64,000 bases of DNA from Chitinophaga lutea (GCF_003813775.1 NZ_RPDH01000002.1:1302001-1366000), one strand, 5' to 3'; shown: positions 51,283 through 60,122, counted from the stretch's first letter. The notes: generated from the letters alone by a model not told the origin. Numbers and translations are program-made.

Positions 51283-52326
51283 TTATCGTTGTTCCCACCA
51301 TTTCTCCCACACTTTATCGAGGTGGTCGAGATCCACTTTTTCACCGATTTTCGGTGTGGTGATAGACTGATGACTGGCCGCCGCCATGGCAGCCGTCTGT
51401 TGCAGCGGCTCATACCAGGGATGCTGCGCCAGTTTGAATTTCGAATTGTGCACCGGCATGAAGTGTTTTGCTTTCAATTCTTCTGCTTCCTTCACCACTT
51501 CATCCGGCAACGAATGGATATAAGGCCATTTCTCGTTGTATTGGCCGCATTCGAGCAGGGCCAGGTCGAACGGGCCGAACTGTTCCCCGATATCCTTGAA
51601 GTGAGGGCCATAGCCGCTGTCGCCACCGAGGAACAGTTTTTTGGAGGGCGTTTGCAGCACGAAGGAACTCCAGAGGGAGATATTCCGGTTAAAAAGCCTG
51701 CCGGAGAAATGTCGTGCCGGTGTTAACGTAACCTTGAAACCACTACCCAAATCCACGCTATCGAACCAGTTCTTTTCGATGAGTTTATCCTGAACCCAGC
51801 CCCAGTATTCGAAATGCTGCGCCACCCCCAATCCGCAGATCACTTTCCCGATCTTCGGCTTTAATTGTTCGATGGTGGTATAGTCGAGATGGTCCCAATG
51901 ATCGTGCGAAATGAACAACACGTCGATATCCGGCATATCCGGAGCCTGGTACCGGTTGGAGCCCGGGAATGCTTTGACGGAGCCGCGGATGGGTGAGGCA
52001 TTTCCGCTGAATACGGGATCGATCAGGAACTTCCGTCCGTCCACCTGGATGAAATATGAACTGTGGCCAAACCAGACGAGGACGTTCTCTCCAGGGTGCA
52101 ACTGCTTCAAGTCCGTATCTACAAAGGGAATGGGCTGCACAGGCGCCGTGTCGGGGTGTTTACTCAGGAAATTCCAGAGCACTTTCGTCATACTCGCTCC
52201 TTCCGCCAGTGCAGGCGTTGGGATCAGGTTCTGAAACTGCCCGTCTTTATAATTCGAAAGTTTATTAAAGAGCGCCTTCCGGGTATTATCGGGAAGCCGC
52301 CCGTATTTTTTATTGAGTCCCATCAT
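51283..52326 (-). CDS. NAPE-PLD/UlaG-like metallo-beta-lactamase-fold hydrolase
   Basis: A 347-residue protein. Metal motif SHDHWDHLDY near 147-156, plus WFGHSSYFIQVDGRKFLIDPVFSG upstream, TPARHFSGR near 210 and LGGDSGYGPHF near 238. This set is typical of the family that includes N-acyl-phosphatidylethanolamine-hydrolysing enzymes and bacterial YtnP/UlaG-like proteins. No clear signal peptide. Its start overlaps the stop of the antiporter gene (ATGA), so the two are translationally coupled. Confidence 0.85.
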   Translation of the reverse strand: MMGLNKKYGRLPDNTRKALFNKLSNYKDGQFQNLIPTPALAEGASMTKVLWNFLSKHPDTAPVQPIPFVDTDLKQLHPGENVLVWFGHSSYFIQVDGRKFLIDPVFSGNASPIRGSVKAFPGSNRYQAPDMPDIDVLFISHDHWDHLDYTTIEQLKPKIGKVICGLGVAQHFEYWGWVQDKLIEKNWFDSVDLGSGFKVTLTPARHFSGRLFNRNISLWSSFVLQTPSKKLFLGGDSGYGPHFKDIGEQFGPFDLALLECGQYNEKWPYIHSLPDEVVKEAEELKAKHFMPVHNSKFKLAQHPWYEPLQQTAAMAAASHQSITTPKIGEKVDLDHLDKVWEKWWEQR

Positions 52327-53900
52327 CCATGTTTTATTTTTTCTTCTTCCAGGTCGATTTGATGGAGAAACTTTCTCACGATCTCTTCATCGATACGCTG
52401 CTCGTTTTTATTCTTTTGGAGCAGCCAGGTGCGCTGCCTGTCGAGAATGTTGATATAAATGGTCTGAATGTGCTCTGGCACCCGGTGCGGCTCGTCCGGC
52501 ACCAGCTGGTTTTTCCAGTGGCCGGCCAGCTTCCTCAGGTGATAGCTGTGTTCCAGTTCTCCCGGATGATGCTGGTGGAGGTAGTCCAGCGATTCTTTGG
52601 CCAGCTCTTCCCGGATGTGTTTTTCGGTTTCCTCTTCCGGCAGGTGGTCGTTGAAATCCGGGAGCTTCACTTTCCGGATGATCACCGGCAGCGTCAGTCC
52701 CTGCACTACCAGCGTCAGCAGAATCACGACGAACGTAATGTACAACACGAGGTTCCTGTGGGGAAAAGGCAGGCCATTATCCATCACCACGGGAATCGAC
52801 AGCGCCGCCGCGAGCGACACCACCCCGCGCATGCCGGTCCAGCCCATCACGAACGGAGCCCGCAAACCGGGATTCCTGTCGGCCACCGTAATAAAGTAAC
52901 TTGCAATCCTGGTCACGATTACCGCGCCGAATGCGGCCAGCATCCTGCCGAAGATCAGTACGAACGTGATGAGCACCCCGTAGCCGGTAGCCTCATAGAA
53001 ACTGATGCCTTCCTGCTTCAAACCGGCCACGATCTCCGGGAGGTCGAGGCCGATCAGCATAAACACCAGCCCGTTTAACAGGAACACAAAACTTTGCCAG
53101 ACGTTTTCGCCCCGCAGCCGCGAAGAGCTGCTCAGGAAGCGATGCCGGTGGTAGGATAAAAACAGCCCGCCGCTCACTACGGCCAGCACGCCGGAGGTAT
53201 GCGCCTCTTCCGCGGCGATATACATGGCGTAAGGCGTTACAAGGGTGAGGATGATATCCATATTAACATCCGTGGGCAGCCATTTATGTGCTTTCAGGAA
53301 AACAAGGCCTACCAGCAAGCCGATGCCCACTCCTCCTATAACCATCCAGCCGAAACTCAGCGCCGCCTCGTACCAGATGAACTGCCCGGTGGCTACCGCC
53401 ACCATCGCGAACCGGAAAACGATCAGCGACGAAGCATCGTTCAGCAGGCTTTCCCCTTCCAGGATGGCCGACATTCTTTTGGGCACTTTGACGAACTTCA
53501 GGATGGCACTGGCACTCACCGCATCCGGCGGCGACACGATACCGCCCAGCACAAACCCCAATGCCAGCGAAAAACCGGGGATAAAGGAGTTAGCTACGAA
53601 AGCCACGGAAATGGCTGTAAGGAACACCACGATAAAGGCGAAGCTGCCGATTATACGGCGCCAGTGCCAGAGCTCTTTCCAGGAATTTGCCCAGGCCGCT
53701 TCGTACAACAGTGGCGGGAGGAAAATAATAAAAATCAGCTCCGGGTCGATTTTCAATACGGGAACACCGGGGATAAAACTTACCAGCAATCCTGCCAGCA
53801 CCAATAATACGGGATAAGCTACCTTGATTTTATTGCCCAGCATGATCAGCAGCACGATCAGTACTATCACCGCCAAATAAAAAGGAAAATGTTCCAGCAT
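52323..53900 (-). CDS. CPA1-family Na+/H+ antiporter (NhaP-like)
   Basis: A 525-residue membrane protein with about 12 helices in the first 400 residues. Conserved features include LGGIVSPPDAVSA (near 120), GESLLNDASSLI (near 148), with the acidic and polar residues of the ion path, and GWTGMRGVVSLAAALSIP (near 355). The C-terminal 115 residues are cytoplasmic, charged and helical (EEETEKHIREELAKESLDYL). It exchanges Na+ or K+ for H+ in the inner membrane and helps pH and salt homeostasis. It is co-transcribed with the lactamase-fold gene. Confidence 0.92.
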   Translation of the reverse strand: MLEHFPFYLAVIVLIVLLIMLGNKIKVAYPVLLVLAGLLVSFIPGVPVLKIDPELIFIIFLPPLLYEAAWANSWKELWHWRRIIGSFAFIVVFLTAISVAFVANSFIPGFSLALGFVLGGIVSPPDAVSASAILKFVKVPKRMSAILEGESLLNDASSLIVFRFAMVAVATGQFIWYEAALSFGWMVIGGVGIGLLVGLVFLKAHKWLPTDVNMDIILTLVTPYAMYIAAEEAHTSGVLAVVSGGLFLSYHRHRFLSSSSRLRGENVWQSFVFLLNGLVFMLIGLDLPEIVAGLKQEGISFYEATGYGVLITFVLIFGRMLAAFGAVIVTRIASYFITVADRNPGLRAPFVMGWTGMRGVVSLAAALSIPVVMDNGLPFPHRNLVLYITFVVILLTLVVQGLTLPVIIRKVKLPDFNDHLPEEETEKHIREELAKESLDYLHQHHPGELEHSYHLRKLAGHWKNQLVPDEPHRVPEHIQTIYINILDRQRTWLLQKNKNEQRIDEEIVRKFLHQIDLEEEKIKHG

Positions 53901-53949
53901 ATCAGACTTTAAAGTTTATCCGGCAAATCTACATCAATAAAAAGCCCGT

Positions 53950-54216
53950 TTATCTCCCCCGGAACAGGCTTCTGGACGCCGGCGCTTTTCCGACCTCTTT
54001 ATACAGTATCACATTCGTAATACCGGCAGCCACTCTCCTCCCCGACACCTCGGTACCCGTGAAAGGCTCGTCCTTTTGGGTGGTTTCATAGTCGGATCGC
54101 ATAAACGAAGTCCCGGCCCTTCCTGCGGCATCCAGGCCGGCACGATGCAGCACGTCGTCTTCGATGATGACGGCTGAGGACTTAAAATATTTTAACTGAT
54201 TCAGCATTCCGGGCAA
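53950..54216 (-). CDS. Small hypothetical protein, 88 residues
   Basis: A short frame MPGMLNQLKYFKSSAVIIEDDVL and onward; the second ATG at 54207 (MLNQLKYF) is also possible. Mixed hydrophilic sequence without signal or membrane helix, ending in a basic tail (KAPASRSLFRGR). It lies 49 bases upstream of the antiporter gene on the same strand. I recognise no family. Codon use resembles its neighbours, so it is more likely real than not. Confidence 0.5.
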   Translation of the reverse strand: MPGMLNQLKYFKSSAVIIEDDVLHRAGLDAAGRAGTSFMRSDYETTQKDEPFTGTEVSGRRVAAGITNVILYKEVGKAPASRSLFRGR

Positions 54217-54344
54217 ATAAAGTTAACGCGGTGCTGTGATTGTTTTGGAGAGATGTTACGACGTGTTGTGCAATGGCTCCACCGGTTCCACGCTAAAACC
54301 TTTGTTTTTCCTATTTTAAATATAAATTATTTTCTAAATAAATA

Positions 54345-54384
54345 CAAAAAAGAAAAGAGCCAGTTACAAACAAACCCTTTTCTT
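54345..54384 (-). terminator. Possible terminator of the DUF4256 gene
   Basis: AAGAAAAG (54350-54357) pairs with CTTTTCTT (54377-54384); on the minus strand T residues follow. It is about 90 bases past the stop codon in an AT-rich 259-base gap, which also holds a hairpin at 54418-54438 (TTCGGTTG/CAACCGAA) without a T tract. Confidence 0.4.
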
Positions 54385-54475
54385 ATGTAGGTATAAGATA
54401 GTCTACAATGTTATCGCTTCGGTTGGGTGGCAACCGAAAACATTCCAGGAATAAAATGAAACATTTTACGGATCG

Positions 54476-55042
54476 TCAGACCCGCAGCGAGCCGCGGAAC
54501 GCCCTGGAAGAATAATACGACGATGCGCCGTTGTGGTACACGAATACGTGGCCGTACCGGTAATCGCCGAAGAGGGCCCCGCCAAGTTTCCGGATGGCAG
54601 GCGGCGTAATGATCCAGCTCGACGTTTTTGCATCGAAATTCCCCAGTTGCTGCAACTCACGGTATTGTTCCTCCGTCAACACATCGATACCCATGGCATC
54701 CGCTATTTCCAGGGCGCTGTCGTGCGGCTTGTGTTCTTTCCGCGCGTCGAGCGCCGCTTTGTCGTAACATACGTTCCGGCGGCCTTTGGGGGTTTCGGGC
54801 GAACAATCGTAAAAGATGTATTCGCCTGCTTTTTTATCGAATCCCACCACATCCGGCTCACCTTCGGTCTCTTCCATCTGGTAAAGCGACCATAGTTTGG
54901 CGGGATGGGATTCCAGTTTGGCCTGTACTTTGGCCCATTCAATGCCTTTATGGCGTTGCATGTTTTTCTCAAAGCGGGTTTTCAGTGCTTTGAGGAGGTC
55001 TTCGCGCTGTTTGGCGGATAGTTCCTTTTTTGCGTTTTTCAT
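54476..55042 (-). CDS. DUF4256 family protein
   Basis: A 188-residue soluble protein matching the DUF4256 pattern: LLKALKTRFEKNMQRHKGIEWAKVQAKLE, SLYQMEETEGEPDVVGFD, YIFYDCSPETPKGRRNVCYD, MGIDVLTEEQYRELQ and the closing GGALFGDYRYGHVFVYHNGASSYYSSRAFRG. The whole family is of this length and of unknown biochemical function. It stands alone, with its own gap on each side. Confidence 0.9.
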   Translation of the reverse strand: MKNAKKELSAKQREDLLKALKTRFEKNMQRHKGIEWAKVQAKLESHPAKLWSLYQMEETEGEPDVVGFDKKAGEYIFYDCSPETPKGRRNVCYDKAALDARKEHKPHDSALEIADAMGIDVLTEEQYRELQQLGNFDAKTSSWIITPPAIRKLGGALFGDYRYGHVFVYHNGASSYYSSRAFRGSLRV

Positions 55043-55141
55043 ATAAAACCAGTTAAATAAGGCTACTTCATGGAATAACCTAAAATAACAAAGGATTCTG
55101 ACCTGCTCAAATTTCTTTCCTGGGCTCCTGTTTCCGGCGCG

Positions 55142-55660
55142 CTAGTGCGGTAATTTCTCGCGGAAATAGCCGTACATCCAGGTACCCGCCACCGCGCTCA
55201 GGAGCACCACCCCCACCACCAACGCTCCCGTGCCTATCTGTGCAAATAACGGTCCGGGACAGGCGCCTGTAAGCGCCCAGCCTGCGCCAAAAAGCAGCCC
55301 GCCATATACCTGGCCCCTGTTGAATTTTTTCGGATGGAAAGTGATTTCTTCGCCGTGGATGGTTTTGATATTAAACCGCCTGATGAGCCACACGGAGATC
55401 ATGCCTACCAAAACTGCCGTTCCGATGACCCCATACATATGAAAACTCTGCAGCCGGAACATTTCCTGTATTCGGAACCAGCTGATGATTTCCGCTTTTA
55501 TGAATACCACGCCGAAAACGATGCCCACTGCCAGATATTTGAAATTGTACCACCAGGGATGCCGTTGCACTGATTCATTAATGCAGATAGTATCCAGCGA
55601 ACGCACTTCAAAGTCAGCATTGCCGGGTACTTGTTTGACAGGTTGTATTGTAGTTTGCAT
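55142..55660 (-). CDS. YeeE/YedE-type sulfur transporter subunit (second half)
   Basis: A 172-residue membrane protein of the YeeE/YedE (DUF6691) group with four helices. The conserved Cys motif TGACPGPLFAQIG lies near 128-140; in characterised relatives such cysteines relay persulfide or thiosulfate sulfur. Half-length YeeE/YedE proteins work in pairs, and the partner is encoded 22 bases upstream. It is the third gene of the operon starting with the CstB-like enzyme. Confidence 0.88.
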   Translation of the reverse strand: MQTTIQPVKQVPGNADFEVRSLDTICINESVQRHPWWYNFKYLAVGIVFGVVFIKAEIISWFRIQEMFRLQSFHMYGVIGTAVLVGMISVWLIRRFNIKTIHGEEITFHPKKFNRGQVYGGLLFGAGWALTGACPGPLFAQIGTGALVVGVVLLSAVAGTWMYGYFREKLPH

Positions 55661-55682
55661 AGTTGTCCGAATGATCTATAGA

Positions 55683-56246
55683 TTACAAATGAAGAATAAG
55701 CGGAAGAAGGAGATTGGCCGTAATGAAGCCACCTGCCATGAACATGACGGTCGCGACCAGGGAGGGCCATTGCAGATTACTAAGGCCCATAATGGCATGC
55801 CCTGAAGTACAACCTCCCGCATATCTTGAGCCAAAACCTACCAGAAATCCGCCACCCACCAGCAAGATCGATCCGCGCAGCGAAAAAAGGCCACTCCACG
55901 AAAACAATTCTGCAGGCAACAGGGAACCCTGACTGGTAATGCCATACCCGGCCAGTTCTTTGGCCAGTGCCGGATTCACGACCACCGGGTCAGGGTTTGG
56001 CAATAGCAGTGCGGTTATAACAGCCCCCGCCAATATGCCGCCCACAAAAAAGAAATTCCACATTTCTTTTTTCCAGTCGTAACGGAAAAACTTGATTCCG
56101 GCTGGAAAGCAGGCCGCACAGGCATGCCGCAGGTTCGCCGATATGCCGAAATGTTTGTTGCCCAGCAATAAAAGCGCCGGCACAATGAGCCCGATCAGGG
56201 CCCCTGCCACATACCATGGCCAGGGTTGTTGCAATATCTGAAGCAT
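55683..56246 (-). CDS. YeeE/YedE-type sulfur transporter subunit (first half)
   Basis: Start at the ATG at 56244-56246 ([15 protein letters not shown]), giving 187 residues; the frame is open to 56297 across the previous stop codon. Membrane protein with about five helices and the conserved motif [18 protein letters not shown] near 148-165, containing the sulfur-handling Cys. It pairs with the next gene to form a complete YeeE-like pore, probably importing thiosulfate or moving sulfane sulfur. It lies 14 bases after the CstB-like gene. Confidence 0.9.
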   Translation of the reverse strand: MLQILQQPWPWYVAGALIGLIVPALLLLGNKHFGISANLRHACAACFPAGIKFFRYDWKKEMWNFFFVGGILAGAVITALLLPNPDPVVVNPALAKELAGYGITSQGSLLPAELFSWSGLFSLRGSILLVGGGFLVGFGSRYAGGCTSGHAIMGLSNLQWPSLVATVMFMAGGFITANLLLPLILHL

Positions 56247-56260
56247 TGGTCTTTTTATGA

Positions 56261-57664
56261 TTATTGATGAACGACGGGATTGCCCCCCTGCTGCCAAAGG
56301 TTCATCCCGCCTGAAAAATTCAGCACATTCGTATAGCCGTTCCGGGCAAGCAATGAGTAACCGATGGTGGCACGGTCACCTCCCTGGCAGTGGATCACAA
56401 CCGTCTTGTCCCGGCTGATCTCGTCGAGATTATTGAGCATGGTTCCCAGAAATACATGATCTGCGCCGCTGATATGCCCGGCCCGGTATTCGGTAGCACC
56501 CCGCAGGTCCACCACCTGGATCCCGTTGTTCCGGTAAAGGGTTTTGAATTCATCCAGGGAAATGACCGGCACCTTGTTCAGTGCACCGCCTGTTGTTTCC
56601 CATGCTTTTACAGACGGGATATAGCCATGGATGTTGTCGAGCCCTATCCGCATCAGTTTGCGGGTAAGGTCGTCCAACTGTGCAGGCTCCGCCAGTAAAA
56701 TGAAAGGAGTGGTATAGTCGAGGAACCAGCCGGCCCAGGTGTTGAAAGAATTATTCCCCTGGATATTGATGCTCCCCGGAATGTGGCCCGCTGCAAAGGC
56801 CGCTTTATCGCGTGTATCGATCAGTTTGTACCCTTTTTCGAGCGCCTCTTTCAGTGCTGCGGCATCCAATTCCTGAAGAATGGGCACTTCGGTCAGCAAT
56901 GGCCTGTTCACTTTGTTGAGTTTCTTCATCATGGCGAAATATGCCGGCGGTTCCGGCTGATCTGCCAGCAGGTATTCCACGAATCCTGTTTCATCCTGCT
57001 CGAAACGAAACGCCCAGTTTCTCACCAGTTCATACCCCGTTGTTGTGGAAGGCACGGCGCCCAATGCTTTCCCACAGGCGGAACCGGCGCCATGGCCGGG
57101 CCATACCTGCACGAAGCCGGGCAGGGCGCTGAATTTTTTAAGCGAGCCAAATTGCTGCCGGGCGCCTGGTTCCTGCGTACCTGTTAATCCGGCTGCTTTT
57201 TCCAGCAGGTCGGGCCGTCCGATATCACCTACAAATACAAAGTCCCCGGTAAAGAGCATCACAGGAGCGTCGCTTGCCGGCAGGTCCGTCAGCAAAAAGC
57301 TGATGCTTTCGGGTGTATGACCCGGTGTGTGCAGTACGGCCAGTTCGAGATTCCCCACCCGGATGCGGCTGCCATCCCTAAGACCGATGTGGTCAAATTC
57401 GTATTGCCAGTCCGGTCCGCCTTCGTCAGAAAGATACATGCCTGCGCCAGTGAGGGCTGCCAATTCGCGCGATCCCGAGAGGAAGTCGGCATGAATATGG
57501 GTCTCCAGAATATGGGTGATTTTCATCTTCTGCTGCTGCGCAATCTCGAGGTAAGTGTCCACGTCCCTTTTGGGATCGATCACAGCGGCTACACCCGCTT
57601 TCTGGCAACCGATAAAATAACTGCCCTGTGCCAGGCTCTTATCATAAATGTGCTGAAAATACAT
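56261..57664 (-). CDS. CstB-like persulfide dioxygenase-rhodanese fusion
   Basis: A 467-residue cytoplasmic fusion. Residues 1-240 are a metallo-beta-lactamase-fold, ETHE1-type persulfide dioxygenase: THIHADF (55-61), HTPGH (112-116), D141 in FTGDFVF and GHGAGSACG (190-198) give the mononuclear iron site. Residues about 265-355 are a rhodanese-like domain lacking an active-site Cys, and about 370-465 form an active rhodanese with C426 in VVIHCQGGDR. Order and length match staphylococcal CstB, which turns persulfides into thiosulfate. First gene of the operon; a Crp-type palindrome lies 53-68 bases upstream. Confidence 0.9.
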   Translation of the reverse strand: MYFQHIYDKSLAQGSYFIGCQKAGVAAVIDPKRDVDTYLEIAQQQKMKITHILETHIHADFLSGSRELAALTGAGMYLSDEGGPDWQYEFDHIGLRDGSRIRVGNLELAVLHTPGHTPESISFLLTDLPASDAPVMLFTGDFVFVGDIGRPDLLEKAAGLTGTQEPGARQQFGSLKKFSALPGFVQVWPGHGAGSACGKALGAVPSTTTGYELVRNWAFRFEQDETGFVEYLLADQPEPPAYFAMMKKLNKVNRPLLTEVPILQELDAAALKEALEKGYKLIDTRDKAAFAAGHIPGSINIQGNNSFNTWAGWFLDYTTPFILLAEPAQLDDLTRKLMRIGLDNIHGYIPSVKAWETTGGALNKVPVISLDEFKTLYRNNGIQVVDLRGATEYRAGHISGADHVFLGTMLNNLDEISRDKTVVIHCQGGDRATIGYSLLARNGYTNVLNFSGGMNLWQQGGNPVVHQ

Positions 57665-57716
57665 AACATCTGTTTTGCTATTGACTACAAAGGTGCCGCC
57701 TCTTTTGCGGATTATC

Positions 57717-57732
57717 GGTGATGCAGGTCACA
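57717..57732. promoter_or_regulatory. Crp/Fnr-type operator upstream of the persulfide operon
   Basis: GGTGATGCAGGTCACA fits TGTGA-N6-TCACA with one mismatch. It sits between the Crp/Fnr gene and the CstB-like operon, 53 bases from the operon start codon. A related site is at 58422-58437. Confidence 0.6.
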
Positions 57733-57749
57733 TAGCAAAAAGATCCCCG

Positions 57750-58382
57750 TCAGGGCTTTATCCATTCGAATGAATTCCGGTGAATAATCACCCAGCCGTT
57801 TTTTTCCATCTTTTTCATCAGCCGGCTGATGACCTCCCGCGAGGAATTGAGGTCTGTGGCGATTTCCTGGTGCGTCAATTTGATATGCCGCCCCATTTTT
57901 TTCACCTGCCCGGTAATATAAAACTCCAGACGTTCGTCCATATTCCTGAACGCAATTGCATTGATCGTATTCAGCAATTCTTCGTAACGGGCGCGCCAGG
58001 TCCTGATCACAAAGTAATGCCAGCTTTTATACCTGCCCAGCCATTCATCCATGTATTGAAGCGGGATGGTCAGGACCGTCACATCGGTCATTGCTTTAGC
58101 CAGCACCTGACTGTTCTCCTGCCGGTACGTGCAAACCATCGAAACTGCGCAGGCTTCTCCGGGCTCTATGTCGTACATAAAAAACTCGTTGCCTTCCTCA
58201 TCTTCCTGGTAGAGCTTAACAATGCCTTCCAGTATCAGCATGGTAGACCTGATGGCCTGGCCTTTACGCAGCATATGGGTGCCCGCCGGAATGGTCCGGA
58301 TGTCGCCGTGCTGCGTCATTTCTTCGTACAGCCCTTCTTCGAGCCCGGGGAACAACTGGCGGAGGGAATAATGTTCTTGCAT
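57750..58382 (-). CDS. Crp/Fnr-family regulator of the sulfur module
   Basis: Start at the ATG at 58380-58382 (MQEHYSLRQLFPGLEE), giving 210 residues; the frame is open further upstream across the divergent promoter. Cyclic-nucleotide-binding-like beta-roll (25-125), long dimer helix, and winged helix-turn-helix with IATDLNSSREVISRLMKKME. The recognition helix carries Arg-Glu-x-x-x-Arg, the CRP arrangement that reads TGTGA, agreeing with the palindromes seen here. C78 and C84 (EACAVSMVC) could sense persulfide or oxidation; there is no Fnr-type iron-sulfur Cys cluster at the N-terminus. Confidence 0.88.
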   Translation of the reverse strand: MQEHYSLRQLFPGLEEGLYEEMTQHGDIRTIPAGTHMLRKGQAIRSTMLILEGIVKLYQEDEEGNEFFMYDIEPGEACAVSMVCTYRQENSQVLAKAMTDVTVLTIPLQYMDEWLGRYKSWHYFVIRTWRARYEELLNTINAIAFRNMDERLEFYITGQVKKMGRHIKLTHQEIATDLNSSREVISRLMKKMEKNGWVIIHRNSFEWIKP

Positions 58383-58421
58383 AGTTAAAATTACAAAATT
58401 AGGGCGGTCCGGGCATTGCTG

Positions 58422-58437
58422 TGTGACAATCATCACC
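58422..58437. promoter_or_regulatory. Crp/Fnr-type operator in the divergent crp-tauE promoter region
   Basis: TGTGACAATCATCACC matches TGTGA-N6-TCACA with a single mismatch. It is 40 bases from the regulator start and 37 from the TauE start, so one site could control both. Confidence 0.65.
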
Positions 58438-58473
58438 GATACCGCCAACAATAGCCGCGACTTTTGCCTGAAA

Positions 58474-59280
58474 ATGCACATTATGCACCTGTTGGGTTAT
58501 ATCGCTTCCTTATTGATCGGGATTTCGCTAGGGTTAATTGGCGGGGGCGGATCCATTCTCACTATGCCGGTGATGGTTTACCTGTTTGGCATTTCGCCGG
58601 TGACGGCTACTGCTTATTCATTGTTCGTGGTGGGTTCTACCAGCCTCGTCGGCGCAGCGCAGCAACACAAACAGGGAACAGTCAATATCAGGATGGCCCT
58701 GTTGTTCGCCGCAACTTCGGCAGGCATTGTTTTTCTAACCCGCAAATGGCTGGTCCCTGCCATACCGGAGCACATTGCAACTATCCGCGGGTTTGAGGTT
58801 ACGGAAAACTGGCTCACGATGGTGTTGTTCGCCTTGCTGATGCTCGTCTCCGCAGTTTTTATGATGCGCCACCGGCCGGTTTCTCCAACACAAACAGCCA
58901 CGCGCGGGTTCAGTCGTGGTAAAATGCTTCTCTTTGGCGCGGGTACCGGCCTGGTAACCGGTGTATTGGGCGCCGGAGGCGGTTTTCTCCTTATTCCCGC
59001 GCTCGTACTGATATTACATCTTCCCATGAAAGAGGCCGTAGGCACTTCCCTGCTGGTGATTGCACTGAACTCTCTCATTGGTTTTGCCGGTAATCTCCAC
59101 GATACGGGAATAGACTGGCAGCTCCTGCTGATCGTCACTTCACTGGCCATTGCAGGTATTGTGCTGGGAGGTTATCTGACCCGTAAGATACCCGGGGGCA
59201 AACTGAAGAAGGTATTCAGTTGGTTTGTACTGGCGATGGGCTGCTATATCCTCGTCAGGGAACTCTCGAACGCGCTGTGA
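58474..59280 (+). CDS. TauE/SafE-family sulfite/sulfur-anion exporter
   Basis: Start at the ATG at 58474 (MHIMHLLGYIASLL); ATGs upstream fall on the operator, and 58483 is also possible. About 268 residues with eight helices and the duplicated TauE motifs ISLGLIGGGGSILTMPVMVYLFG (N-terminal) and GLVTGVLGAGGGFLLIPALVL (C-terminal). Relatives export sulfite or other sulfur anions. Divergent from the Crp/Fnr gene. Together with the CstB-like enzyme it would remove the sulfite and thiosulfate made from persulfides. Confidence 0.9.
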   Translation: MHIMHLLGYIASLLIGISLGLIGGGGSILTMPVMVYLFGISPVTATAYSLFVVGSTSLVGAAQQHKQGTVNIRMALLFAATSAGIVFLTRKWLVPAIPEHIATIRGFEVTENWLTMVLFALLMLVSAVFMMRHRPVSPTQTATRGFSRGKMLLFGAGTGLVTGVLGAGGGFLLIPALVLILHLPMKEAVGTSLLVIALNSLIGFAGNLHDTGIDWQLLLIVTSLAIAGIVLGGYLTRKIPGGKLKKVFSWFVLAMGCYILVRELSNAL

Positions 59281-59328
59281 TTGTTTCCTGACAGCCTGTA
59301 ATGCCTGCCGCTCCTTTCCCGGCATAAA

Positions 59329-59354
59329 AAAAGCGCCCCGTTCGGTGCGCTTTT
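59329..59354. terminator. Bidirectional terminator between tauE and a lipoprotein gene
   Basis: AAAAGCGC (59329-59336) pairs with GCGCTTTT (59347-59354), with runs of A before and T after, so it can work for both convergent genes. Confidence 0.82.
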
Positions 59355-59375
59355 AAGCTATATAATACCACTCCC

Positions 59376-59876
59376 CTAGTTGCCTTTGTACGAATAACCT
59401 TTTTCACCGGATTGCCCTGCGTTAACCACAAGATTCTCCACACTGGTTTCTACCTTGCCGTTTATCTCGGCCTTGTAGCTGACCGTCATCGGCGCCCCGT
59501 CGAAATTCAGGTAATCTACATTCAGGGCCCCGAAGTCAAACGGCTTGACTGTCTCAATTACATATGTTTTGGTAGCACCGAGGAAGTTTTGCTCATCCAG
59601 CTTGGCAGCCGACTCATTTCCCAGTGCGGTACCGTTCAGCTTCCATATCGGCGAGCCCCATTGGCTGGCATCATGATTGCCTGCAGTTGCCTGAACATAG
59701 ATATTATCGTTCGCATCGGCACCTGTTACCGTTATCGTGAACTTCATGGATATTTTAGTAGCGCTGGGCTTGGGATCGTCTTTACTGCCACAGCCGGTAG
59801 ATACAAAACTTGCCATTGATACCAGGCACAGACCAAAAAAAATACGTTTTGCACTTTTCGTTTCCATTTTCTTCAA
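59376..59876 (-). CDS. Small secreted lipoprotein of unknown function
   Basis: A 166-residue lipoprotein: signal (METKSAKRIFFGLCLVSMASF...) with lipobox STGC and lipidated Cys near 29. A single immunoglobulin-like beta domain follows (KISMKFTITVTGADANDNIYVQATAGN, VDYLNFDGAPMTVSYKAEINGKVETSVENLVVNAG). A second ATG at 59867 could be the start. I recognise no named family. It is monocistronic. Confidence 0.75.
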   Translation of the reverse strand: MKKMETKSAKRIFFGLCLVSMASFVSTGCGSKDDPKPSATKISMKFTITVTGADANDNIYVQATAGNHDASQWGSPIWKLNGTALGNESAAKLDEQNFLGATKTYVIETVKPFDFGALNVDYLNFDGAPMTVSYKAEINGKVETSVENLVVNAGQSGEKGYSYKGN

Positions 59877-59946
59877 TTATTGGTGATGAATAAAGCAAAG
59901 GTAGGCCGGTATGATACCGTTGACAATCCCGGGAAAGCGGGTTTTT

Positions 59947-59969
59947 CACCCTCCTAACTATAGGAGGTG
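59947..59969. promoter_or_regulatory. Palindrome upstream of the small lipoprotein gene
   Basis: CAC-CTCCTA pairs with TAGGAG-GTG around ACTA with one bulged C. It lies 71-93 bases upstream of the lipoprotein start in a 246-base gap without genes. It could be an operator or an RNA hairpin. Confidence 0.4.
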
Positions 59970-60082
59970 TTCCTGCCCGCGTCTACATCCGCACCGCAGC
60001 CGTTTCATGACAACTTCACCGCGCTTCGCAGACAGCATCCTGCGCGGGTATAAGAAGAAAATTCATCACAATATCTACAACA

Positions 60083-60105
60083 AAAAGCGAAACAGCGGAG
60101 CTGTT
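60083..60105 (-). terminator. Intrinsic terminator of the imine-reductase-like gene
   Basis: AACAGC and GCTGTT (60091-60105) form a short stem; on the minus strand TCGCTTTTTG follows. It is 18 bases past the stop codon. Confidence 0.62.
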
Positions 60106-60122
60106 GTTACTTCCGGGTGATT

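Noticed and set aside
59911..60120. Plus-strand 69-codon frame, or its 37-codon end starting at 60007
   Set aside because: It contains the terminator of the convergent oxidoreductase gene and a palindrome, and its sequence is basic and unpatterned.
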